The position numbers were made by a program, and so were the translations under genes. The notes beneath the pieces are model-generated. The model did not search any database. It was not told the origin of the DNA and saw only the letters and a list, made by a program, of their open reading frames with translations. A DNA stretch of 64,000 nucleotides from Pelecanus crispus. Its lineage: Eukaryota > Chordata > Aves > Pelecaniformes > Pelecanidae. Location: the NCBI RefSeq assembly GCF_030463565.1, contig NC_134644.1, forward strand, positions 151,739,967 through 151,803,966. Reading direction: 5' to 3'. This document shows, piece by piece, positions 13,801-25,400 of this stretch. Positions within the stretch are counted from its first letter, which is position 1. Each line of letters opens with the position of its first letter.

Positions 13801-15604
13801 CCTTTCCCCTTGGACTTAGGTGCTGAAACCTTTCTTCCAAAACCTAGACAAGAGAAGGTGCCATGCCTTTCAGAAGGGAAGGGGTGCCTCTCCAGTCCTT
13901 TTCCAATAACGTGCAAGCCCCTTTCAGAAGAGATTGAATCTCCAGTTCCTACAAGGACCCCTTGCTGACTGGTCTATCCGCTCTTCCAGCGGAGGGAGAG
14001 TCAGTGCTCCCAAACTCCTGTTTTACATGGTGTAATCAAGCACCCACTAGTCTAACAAGCGTGAGAAGCAAAGTGGCTGTGCCTGGTGCTCAGGCACGTA
14101 CTTCCCTGCCTTGAGGCAGGTTTGTGGGGCCAGCCTCCTTACTGCCATTTGGAAGGTTTCTTGCAAGAAGCTGCCTCCTCTTGCCTTGGGCAACGCCATC
14201 CTCCCAGCAGATACCTTTTCCCCAGGAGGCAGAAGGCTGCCTGTCTTTCTGACACCTCTCATCACCTCTCCTCTCTTTCCATTTATGCTGCAGCGGATGT
14301 CCATGGGGAAGTCTCATGGGCTCCCACACATGCTGTCCCCAACTATTAGTCTCCAGGTTATTGGCTGCAGCCCCTTGGGCTTAGTCACCTGCCTTGGCAA
14401 ATGCCAGGAGATATTTAGGTCAGTTGATTGCAAAAGCTCACAGAGCTGGGTTTCTAATTGCAGGCTGGGTCTCCAACAGCAGCACCTTGTGAGCCAGGGA
14501 CAGGAGCTGCCTCTTGGAGTGTGGCACCACCAGAATCTCTCTGCCTGGAGATCTGCAAGAGCAGTTTGAGGCCAAGCTCTTAGGCAGGAGGTCTGGGTAA
14601 AACCCAGTTTATTTCTCATTCATGGGTGTAGCTAGTTGCATAATAGAAAATAGTTTAATTATGGCATGGATTTACCCTGGCAAAAAAGCAGGTGGAAGCA
14701 GTTCCAGCAATAGTGGTCCCTGGCAGGGAAGACGGCAAAGATGATGTAGCCCTATGGGAGGATACTGCAGTTGTACAGAGTCATTGCTGTGTTCTGCTTT
14801 GCAAGGAGAAGGCTGAGGAGAGTGAGCGGGGCTGACTCAAAAAGCAGGCAGAGGAGACCACGCAGGCCCTGGCTTCTGAGTCAGAGTAGCCATCATCAGC
14901 CTCTGCCAGCAGGAGCCCTCTGATAGCAGAAACCATCAGTGAGGTCCTCAAGGACTGGATGTGACAACCAGGTAGCAAAAGAAAAGGTGCAAAACTAGCC
15001 ACACTGTAGTGTAAACGCTTCTTTCTCCCGAGACAGTGAAGTCAAGTGAGAAAAATATGCTGGGACTTTATTTCCCCTTCAAACTCTGGGGAGAGCAGAG
15101 CTGCTGTTGAACCCAGGCCCTGACCCTACAAGGTACCCTGGTGAGGAGTGTTGAAGCACCTTTATTCAAACCCTTTGTAACGATGGTTTGTTTTCTTGCC
15201 GAATCTTTAACATTTTGTAGTAGTTGCTAGTGTTATACTTCTGATTGCTTAGGCTTTGTTTGGTACACTGATGACGTAAAGTATTACACAACCACTTGTG
15301 AGTGTGTATTGAGAAGTGCCCAGAAAGACACCTCTTCTCTTAGCACTGAAATGCTGAACATTAATGCAGGTCTGCATCTAAACACCATGAGTAATGGTAA
15401 TAGGAAAGAAATCTCATTAAGGGTGTGTGAGCTGACAGCTGAGACCATGGGGCTACCTCCTCATCCTGAGGTGACGGGGTTCAGGCTCTGGAGGAAGACT
15501 GGGCAGGCAAGCTGCAGAATCAGGACTCTACTTCAGGAGGGCAGATTTGGGCTTGTTTAGGGAATCGCTGGGAAGAGTTGCCTTGGAAGCTGCCGCAGGG
15601 GAAA
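7844..15604. other. Noncoding interval, no gene recognised
   Basis: No frame in this stretch matches a family I know. Frames of 100-150 codons (such as 12064-12444 and 14111-14569) have the composition of translated noncoding DNA. A 14-base A run at 12466-12479 looks superficially like a retrocopy tail, but there is no AATAAA upstream and no flanking duplication that I can see. The AT-rich segment 11030-11110 with two TTAATT motifs is a possible conserved noncoding element. Confidence 0.55.
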
Positions 15605-16493
15605 AAGGTGCCCAGAAGCTGGCTAATTTTTAAAGACCACACTGAGAGCTGAGGAACAAACTGTCCTGTTGGGCAGTCAGACCAGGAATTTCAGAGGAAG
15701 ACCTGCTTGCCTAAGCAAGGAGCTTCTCAATGAACCAAACTGCCAAAAGGGAGTGCAAAGAAGTGGAAACAAGACAGCAAATGAAGAGTGTAAAAGAACT
15801 GCTTGGGGATCTAGGAACAAAATCGGGAAGGTCAAAGTTCCTTTGGAGGTAAAACTAGCTAGGGACATAAAGGGTAGGAAGAAGTATGCTAGTAACAAAG
15901 AGAAGTTCAGAAAGAAGTTCAGAAGTTCATGGAGTTGATGAAGGGTATGAGCCAATGGTGTGCTCTCATTGCAAATAATGCAAACTGTGTACTGGACTGC
16001 AGTAGGAGGAGTGGAGCCAGCAGATCAGAGGGAGTTGTTGCTCCTTTTACTCTGCACTGGTGAGACACTCCTGGAATACTGTTCCAGTTCCAGAAGGATG
16101 TTAGAAAACTGGAGAAGAGCCAGTGGAAGGTTACTAGGATGGTTAGGGGCCTGGGATTGAGGGATCTGGGTTTGTTTTTAAGAGGACATATGAGGGAAGA
16201 GCAGTTACAAAGGCAGTGGAGACAAACTCTTTTTTATAATGGCAGAAAACAAGGGGCAAGCTGTAGCTTGGGAGGTTTGGGCTGGACATTAAGAAAAAAA
16301 TCATGAGGAGAGAGTGCAATGCTGGAAGGATTTATCCAGCAAGGCTGTGGAGTCTCTGTTCTTGGAGGTTTTCAAGACTTGCACAGGCAAAGCCATAGCT
16401 AACCCAGTCTATACTTAGTGGCAGTTCTGCTTGAGCAGATGGCTGGACAAAAGACCTCCTGAGGTCCCTTCCAGCTGTGTCTTTTGTGTTTCC
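15605..16493 (+). mobile_element. CR1 LINE fragment, diverged and internally deleted
   Basis: The left part (about 15605-15937) matches, by memory of the consensus, the CR1 segment just before the reverse transcriptase, including a readable piece like 'CTAGCTAGGGACATAAAGGG' and the AGTAACAAAGAG that follows. The right part (about 15955-16493) matches the CR1 3' region, with CTCTGCACTGGTGAGACACT, a GTGGAGTCTCTGTTCTTGGA piece, and finally ACCTCCTGAGGTCCCTTCCA. More than a kilobase of reverse-transcriptase sequence that should lie between the two is missing. The terminal ATTCTATG repeat is not clear. The divergence suggests an old copy. The short frames inside it (15669-15938, 15960-16160) are decayed LINE sequence, not genes. 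Both ends are approximate. Confidence 0.85.
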
Positions 16494-19400
16494 TTGATTA
16501 GACCTGCCTGTGAAAGAAATGGAGGTGGATTGCTCCTGAAGGCATCTACACTGGGCTGTCCCAGCTGTCATTGCTGCATGTTGTCATTCTGACCCTGCTG
16601 TCTTGGTGGCTCCTACCCCAGCGAGGAGCACCAAAGATGGCTGTCCAGCTGCTCAGCCAGAGCCAGAAGTTGAATTCGCTATATTTGAGGTTGTTGAGAC
16701 ACATGACTATGATTTGGTGGCTGAAGCTTTAGACTTTGGGGACCTGGACTCTTGGCTGCCCCTGGATACAGTTGAGGGCCCTGCCGTGCTCTCCTCGTCT
16801 TGGGGCTGTGGACTTTCCTGCCTCATGTCACCCTTGGTGCCCACTCTTGGCCTGGCGGAGCCACTGGCTCTGCCTGCGCTCTGGCATCAAGCTCCTTCTG
16901 ACCTAAAACAGCTGCCACAACCCATTTCCAGGTGAAACGTGCTCATGCAGAAGGCCTGAGGCTCACCGAAGCATGTGGTCCCATTCAAGCCAGTTGGTTT
17001 CTCCATCTGGGTGCGAACAGGCAGTTATAGGACAGGTTGATGGGTGCTAGCCATGAGAAACCTGGAAGCCACGCTGACCCCAGTGGGGCCTCGGCCACCC
17101 GTCAGAGCTGGACTGTGGCATGGAGTTGACCACAGGGCTGGCTGACAAGGAGCTGCACAGAAAACATCACGGGTGGGGCCACTTTGGGGTAACATGGCCA
17201 AAAACGGGATGTGTTGTGGTTGTGGTGGCTGGGCATGGCAAACTCAACATCCATCTCAGGACTGTGCTGTTCCAGGGTGAGGTTTCTTATCTTCCTCTGG
17301 CGTGTCTGCTGAGCCCCTCGCACGGGCACACTGCTGCACTCGGGGCTGAAACGATTAATCTGACCAGGTTAGCCCCACTTCATCCCCTTGCCTGGCCTGA
17401 TTTCGTAGATTTGTTGTGCCTTTGTTGCTTCTGTCCTTGCTGCTCCTTCCCTTTCCATGTTCTTGCCTTATTTTGGCTACAGCAGCAGCAGTTGTTCATT
17501 TTATTCGTTTGCCACGTACGGAGAAGGCACCAGGAGGAGCTGGGGGAAGGGAAGCAAGTGTGCATGCATGTGTGTGAGTGTGCGAACACATCTCCAATGC
17601 ACAAGCAGAAGCAGGCTGGTTCTTCCTTGGCTGCCTCTCATCAGAAAGAGGAGGAGAAAGTGCCAAATCTCATCTCAGCAAGGGAGCTGCTAGTCAGGGA
17701 GCTGGAAACCTTCCCTCTCTTCAGAGCTCTGAAGAAAGTAAGAGCCTTATTCAAGTTTTTCATGGCTCCCCTGCATCTTCAGAGAGCTGCAGTAATTTCT
17801 CCCAGAAAGCATGATGTTTATTAGGATGGTGAATGAGACGGGGAACTCGCCTGGTATTTAGAACAGGCCACAGCTGGATGGACTGGATCCAGCTGTCAGG
17901 CGCCTCCAGAGCAAATGTGTTGAACTCCACCAAGATAGTTAGGTGAGGTAGGACTACCCCTTTTGCAGAGCCTTCCTTTACCACACTGGGAACATCCTTG
18001 GATAGTCTTAATTCAGGGTTTAGACACTGTAATTTAAAAACTGTGAGAAAATCTCATTCATTCTGAATGCCAGCAGGAAATAAGAGATGTAATTTTCTCT
18101 ACTTGGGGAGCCTTTACAATCTTTCCCCATAATAAAGAAATAAAATAAGCAAGACGGCACCGCATGGACAGGCAAATAATACAAGTGCTTTCATCACGTA
18201 CGTCATCTTGTGCCATAAATCAGACGTGTGAGCTCAATCTTTGGCTGGGTCCTCAGCACTGGTGGTTGTTCACCATCAGAATTTACCCATGCAAGAAAAC
18301 CTCATGGCTTAGTAGTAATTTTTATTTCCATTTGAGCAGAGACGAACAAGTCCGGACTTGAGGCTGGCCTGGCCTTCCTGTTCTACGTTAGCATGCGCTA
18401 TGAAATAATCAGCACCAGGCTACTTTGGATTATGTTGTCCTACAGAAAGAAACCTTCAAAACTAAGATGAAGTCCGCAGGAGTCCTCCCCGTGGCTGGTG
18501 CTGTGGGTGGCGCTGACAGGCAGCGCTCACTCTAGGACCAGAACACCAGAAAACAAAACACTTGAGATCCTCTTGTAATATGATGTGTAAAGGCAGAAGG
18601 TTGTGCTCTTCATCTGTGTGGTCCCTTGAGGAGATGACCTCCAACGTGGTCTTAACCATGTGGAAATGGCATTTCAAATTTTATAAGGTTTTTTTTCTTT
18701 CCAGGAAGAACCTGTCTCCTTAAAATAGTATTCCTGGGATGTTAAGGGCAGGCAGAATGACACAGGAGTTAAGGATACTTATTGTTTTACCACTGTAGAG
18801 CATTTCAAGACTAAGAGCTACTTGTGACTCCACCTGAAGAGTGAATTAAATGGAGGAATGTATAGCTTGCTGTGAAGGTATCCTGCCTTTAAGATCTTTC
18901 CCCACTTTTTTTCTTGTAACAAAAACAAGCCCTGCTATGCAAAGAACTGAATTACTCATTCCAGACTGACATATTGCCTTACCGTTTCTGCTCTATTCTG
19001 AGCAGTTGCACTTTTCAGCTGGTACCTGGAAAGAACATCATCTCTTAGGAGGCTGCATAGGATGGTTAGAAAATACCTGCCTAGATGAGTCACTAGGGAA
19101 CAGAGAGGGAGAGAGAAGGCTGGAAGCATTAAGTTGCAGAAGTGTTACAGGCAAAAGAAAGAAATAAGCACAGAGTTACTGTGTACAAGATTTGTAGTTT
19201 AACAAGAAAAACATGGGATTTTTTTAATAAAACAAAACCCATTGGCACGATACAGAATTAAGGAAGTGAATTAACCTCAAGAGCGTTGTCAAGCTACGGT
19301 TAACACCTCGAAGGCTCAGGTTAGCTTCCCTAGCAGTCAGGCATGCGTGTCCCATGCAGTTCTGCCTTGCAGTACAAGTGGGATAACACTGTAAAAAAGG

Positions 19401-22400
19401 GAAGCCTGGTGGTAAATATGAGTATGTATATGCATGCAGCATTGCTAACCCTAGCTGCTGATATCACCAGCAACTGAGCTTTCACTGGAAAATTAAGTGA
19501 TTTTACTCCTCAGCTGCCAACCAGAGTCTGAAGCATGACTGCTAACATAATGCAGGTCACTGCAGCAGCTCAGCTCCTGTCGCGTCCCAGGGCAGCCCCA
19601 GCTCTGGGTGCTGGGGTGGCCACGGGGCTGTGCTTTGGGGCACCAGCTCCTGCTCTGTGCCACCCGGCATCCTGTCCACCAACTCCACGGTTAGACCTGG
19701 AAGGCAACACTTGAACCATATTGACCCAAGCGCTACCAAGCTGTAGGAGAGAAACAAAATGCCTCTTACAGCAAAGTCAAAACACTTGTCCTCCTTGCGT
19801 GCTAATAGGGTGGAGAAATAATTAACCAGGGACAGAGTGTTGATCAGCATTAGGGAAACTGGGCAGGTCACTTGTATACGAGCCGATATTTGCCACATGT
19901 GCACCCCTGTGTTTGTTCACACTGTTTTTAAAGCCATCTTTGCAACCATAAGGTGCTTTCCCATACTTTTTTTCTTTAAATCAGCCTCAAGAGCAAGCGG
20001 AAGGTCTTGAAAAGGGCACAGACTCCCCCAGAGTAGCCTGGTCTGTCTGAGAAGCTGCTCCTAGAATGATACGAAGCTCTAAAGCTCCTGGATTGACTGT
20101 GCTGCTTTAAAATCACCTTTTTCGGAATTACATAGCTGATTCCCACAGGAGATGCTTACGGCTTTGTGTGCCTCTCATACCCAGAGCTGTAATTTTTGCA
20201 CTCAGTGGCTGTTTAAAACAAGTAACTTGGAGGCCATGGCATTAACCACCAGCTGCAATTAGCAGTCTTGCTTTAAATGACCCTGTGTCCCCATTCAGAG
20301 TGGCCCAAACTTGCTGGACAGTGGCCAGTCACAAGCACGAGTAGTCTACTTGCAGCAACAGTCTTGGAAATAGTGAAACTCAATATGAAAGTTCAAGCCC
20401 GGAGTCTTATACATGTCTCTCAAGACTGGGTGTGAGCTTCCCACAATCTGGCTTTCCAGGACATTGGCAAGTTCAGTTCCTGGAGCGTCTGGCTCAGTAG
20501 CCAGCGGTTGTGTAACACACTGTGCTAGCCTGGCCTTGGCATAGTTTTCCATAATCACACTGGGGTGAAGTTATTTGTCATTGTTTGAATGAGAAGAAAT
20601 GTTGTCTGTGTTCCCAGGTAGATCAGGAGGAGAAAACATACCTCCTCCAGATCCCCTCAAGCTCAGCCTCCTCTTGTCTCCACCATTACATTAAAGCATG
20701 AACAGGCAATGACCTTAAGACCGTCTCATTACAGGCATGTGGGATTCATCATGACAACAGCTGCCCGTGCTTATTACTGTCTGCCCTCTTTTGCATTTCC
20801 CTTCCCAGTTCCATTTTCTCTTCAGTCTCAACACTCAGGTTTTACCTGTGTTTTCAATTTAGGTTTATCCCAATGTGAAATAAATGTGGATCTTTACTGG
20901 GAACAATCAATGAAGCTCTTAGTAGATGCTTGGGCAAAATTCCTGCTGGGATCAAAGCCCTGGCTGTGCCTGGGTAAGGACTTCAGGACCTTTGGTCCAT
21001 GTTTACACCACAGCAATATGTTGTAGCTGTCCCTGCCGGGGTTGAAACCAGCGGTTGTACAGGACACCCTTATTCAGCTTAGATGGGCAGTGATTAAATA
21101 CCATACCATATAGTGAGATAATAAAGGCTTTTCTCGACATGCAGGCTAACGTGGAGAAACAGAGCCATATGGTCCACAGGATTTTCTCACATACACTGAA
21201 GAGGGCACTGGATGCCCCTGGGGGAGCAGAGAAGCTGCTACTGGAAAAGCAAGGAAGAGAAGATGAGCAAGCAGGCAGGAGCAGTGGTCCGTAGGAGCTG
21301 AGGGAGCCGGTGCACAGAGCCTCTTGGTCAGTGCTGCCAAACAAAGCAGCTCTCTCCTGCGGCCTCCTGCGATGGCCAGGGATGCGGTGGTGCCAGCAGC
21401 CGCTGCAAACAGTGCTGCACCACAGCTACCCAACTCCATGCCTTGGTTTCTACCATGAACAGGAAAAAACCCTCTGGGCATTGAAATATCACCTAATGCT
21501 CAAGCTATGGGACCATACCAGGCTGGTTTTACTTACGGTGGAGCAAATCAGCTGCTTTTACTGCAGGTCCTTCTGACTTTGCCTGTGCAGGAGTAAAGAA
21601 AATTGCTCCCTGACTTTTTCTTGTGGAGCCTGCAGCGTGATGAGATATATTTAATCTGCACAGGCTGGCTAATGCAGCCCTGTGAATCGGGTTTAGCTTT
21701 GATTATGTTCTAGTGCGTGTTTTGGGCCAGCAGCTTCCTTTCACAATAGTATTTTATGGCTTTGCATGTTAGGACTCTCTCTAGGCATGTTGTAGTGTAC
21801 AGCACGGGCAGCCTGCAGGCCTGTTCCGGCGTTTGCCCGCTGGTTTCTGTGGCTGTGCCGGTGCAGGAAGCGTCTGGGGGAGCGGCCTGGCTCTTGTGCG
21901 GGAGGCAGAAGCTGTTGCTGTGCAGGCTGCAGCATTCCCATGGAGATATTGCTTGGTGTGTGTCTGAAGTTCACCTCCATACGCAATCAAGAGCACCTCT
22001 TATCTTGCTATTCAGCCTGCAAAACTTCTTATAGTTGGGTGGAACAATTATGATACAAATACAGTGACCAGGGAGACTTCCTAGTGCCCTGGAGCATCTG
22101 TACCTTGCTTTATTCCAGCTACAGGCTGTTTTATGACTGTCTTTAGGAAAAGTTTCCTTTTAAATGGGCCTATTTGCTTGTTTTTAAAGTGGAGGTGACT
22201 TACGCAATCAAAGTCAAGCAGTCTCAGATGACTTTCTGGTTCCTTTCACAGAAGAAAAGTTTACTTGCAAGGCACGTGACCCAAGCAGCAAGCTATCTCC
22301 TGACGCAGAAGAAGTTTGTCCTCCCTCTCAGAGTGAGCAACCTGGAATGAATGATAATTAATAGATGCTTACCCTGAAATGACTGTGAGCTGCGGTGGCA

Positions 22401-25400
22401 GGAGACAAAATGAGTTTTTCAAATGAGAGGTGGATGGAGGAAAGAGGGGCGGGCTTAGGAGATCGGCAGTGGTCCTGAAGCCTTGGGTACTTGGGTCCCC
22501 ACTTCAAACCTAGCACAGGCGTTGGAGTAATGATGATTTCCGGGGAGTCTGGTTGCTTGGATTTTAATGAACTGGTGCTCTGGCTTCCCAGGGACCTGCA
22601 CAAGACCTGCCCATCATTTTTGCTAGCTCAGCAGAGAGGCACAGGCCTGGGAGCCTGGAAAGCAAGACTGGTATTTGTACAAAACAGATCATTGCTAGAG
22701 GGCACAGGGAGGGAAATGGAACGGCGAGGGACAGCCTATTTAAAGCATTTTCGGAGGGACTTAGATCGCCCAAGAATCTGCACCTGTGTCTTGCACATCA
22801 CACTGTGCATGTTTGAATAGCACCCTTTAGGAGCCAAAGCTCTCAATCTCTCATGTATTTAGCCATCAGTATCCAAGCTGGAAGCAAACTAAAAAGCAAA
22901 GGACAGCCTCAGGGAAGGATAAGTATTGGCTTCCAACAGAAACAGCCCTTTCAGAGGAGGACCCATCTATAGGGGGTACCCATTGGTTTACAGCACAGTT
23001 TTAACAGGCCCTGAAAAAATAGGGCTTATAGGTCAAATATCCTCATTGTTTGCTAGACTGGGAAAATACAATGTTTACATGCTGTTTAGAAGACCAATGC
23101 CTGTGAGTGTTACCACAATTTGAGTATTAATTGTAGCTTTGGGACAGATGAGGTCTGTGAGGCTGATTAAGCCCTTCTCCGTTGGTAGCCGCAGCAGTCA
23201 GAGAAAAATAAGGACTCTGCCACAAGAAGCTGACGAATCCATCGAGCAGCCTAATCAATCAGCTGAGAAATGAGCAAGCAGACATTTAACAGGTGACGTG
23301 GGGATGATCGCACTGGGAAGGTGCGGGGACAGCACAGCGCCTGCTGCCGTGACCCGCGCCGTCGGCTGTTGTCCCTCACAGCAGGTTGTGCCGGTTGTGC
23401 TCACAGCTTCCCTCCATCCTGCGAGACCACACACTCGTGTCGGCCCCAGCAAGGTCTGGCAGCTCCCCGAGGGAGGGGAAGCCGGGAACTGCGGTGACCC
23501 CACGCCACTCCTGCCCTCAGACAGAGCCTGGGGCTGGAAACAGGGTCCATCCACAGCCCCCACATGGGGGTTTTCTCTTAGGAACCTTCCTTCTCCCTTC
23601 CTGTAATGTCTTAAGAGAGGCACTGGCTTCTGGTTACCCTGCTTTGAGACTCAAAGTGGCCTAGAAGGCAACTGGATCTTTTTGTTCGCCCCTAGCGCGC
23701 ATCCTCACACCTCCCTCAGACTTGCCTGCTCGTGCCGAGCTGCGATGGCAAAGCTGCCGCATGCACACGGCGTCCCTGCCCCGGTGGGACAGGCACCCTG
23801 GCACCGTCACGCTGCCCCGGCTTTGCCAGCTGCTTGGGGGGACCCGTCCCTCGCGGTGCAGCCTGCGGCACGACGCAGCTGGACCCGCAGCAAGCGGGCT
23901 TCCCGACAGCCTGGTGCCGCAGGGTTTTCCCACCCTCTGTGTTCCCACGCGGCAGCAGCCCGGCACCTCCGCCCCAGCTTTCCCCAATGCCAGGCTTACG
24001 TGCCATGGCATTTGGATTTGAAGCCGACTGAGGAGCGCCACAATGCCACTGCGGACAGGGCAGCTTTGCCCCATGCTCTGGGTGTTTTCTGAAGGCATCA
24101 AAGCAAGGTTGCGTTGAAAGACCATTCAGCCACACTTCAGGCAGCCTGCTACAGGATGATGTTTTCTTTTGTTTTTAAAGACAAAAGAGAGAGAAGAGTC
24201 AGAATTCCCTAGCGTGTGTATTGAACTCAAAACCAAGAGATCGCGGTGTGTTTCTGTAGGTCCTACAGTTTTGTGCTCTGCCCGTGCACTGTTTGCCAGC
24301 AGAGGGAGTGGACATGCGCCGAGTGCCTGGTCCTGGTGCTGGGCACAGTGCTGGTGGCCCACCCATGACACTGATTTCCAGGCAAGGGAATCACAAGGTA
24401 CAATAAAACCTGTTTAATTTAAGCAGAAATGAAAATCAGTATTTTCCAAGTGCGTCATCGGTCAAGGAGCAGTTGGGCTGAATAATTATTTTCAGGCCTA
24501 CCAAAAGGTATTGCTCTCTATTTTAGACAAAGCTGCAGCTCCCAGCAAACATTCAGGCAGGTGTATTTTGAAAGAGTCCTTGATGGGGTTCCTGCAATAA
24601 GCACAGCCGAGCCGTACATGAGTTAGCACATTTGAGAGACAAACCAGCAGAACAGGAATAATCCAAATCTAACGCAACACCATCTGCCGCACAAGGCACT
24701 GCGGCTATATACAAAAACCTCATTAGTACCTGATGAGAGGGAGGCTGGGCCCACAAATAAGAGTATTTGCAATACAGGGTGTGTGTAATGCTGTCAACAT
24801 CCATGTGGCTCACAAAGAGGGGACACCCGTCCCCGGCGGCAGCTCTGCCAGGGCTGGCCCCAGCGAGACCCACGGGAAAGCCCGGGGAGGGCAGGTGTGG
24901 CACCTCCTGGGGGTGCAGAGACTCACGCTTAGACATCCCCAGGGACCAGCCTGGGAAAGCCCGCTGATGCATAACCCGTGGCAGAGGAAGATGAAGCCCA
25001 GCTAGGTTTAATTTCTGCCCCGCAGGCCCACGTTGATCAGGGTGAAAAGCCAAAAGCAGCAGAACTGTGAGGAACCAAAATAAAAGCAGCCACGTCCAAC
25101 TCCCCTGCCCCAGGCTGGCAGCTGCGGGGGACATGGGGACAAGGCAAGCACTAGGGGGGCTGGCTGTGCTACACCCGCTGAGCTGCTCACAGCGGCACCT
25201 GCCATCGCCCCAACATGTCCCACCAAATCCACCTTTGTCACTGGTGCCTGAGGGGTGGCGGGACACCCTGGCCCCGCTGTGCCGGCAATGCTCCTGGCAC
25301 CATGAGGAGCAAGGAGTGACCTGACGTTGGTGGAGGGGGTGTCATTTTAGCTGTCCCCCCCCCAGCTGGCAGGGGCCTGGGCTACAGCTGCCTCCACCTG

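Noticed and set aside
17120..17824. 234-codon plus-strand frame
   Set aside because: Composition is that of translated noncoding DNA (VVVVV and Cys-rich runs). A frame of this length is only mildly unusual, and no domain is recognised.
24553..25266. 237-codon minus-strand frame
   Set aside because: It lies in GC-rich DNA, overlaps other open frames on both strands, and shows no domain or codon pattern of a real gene.
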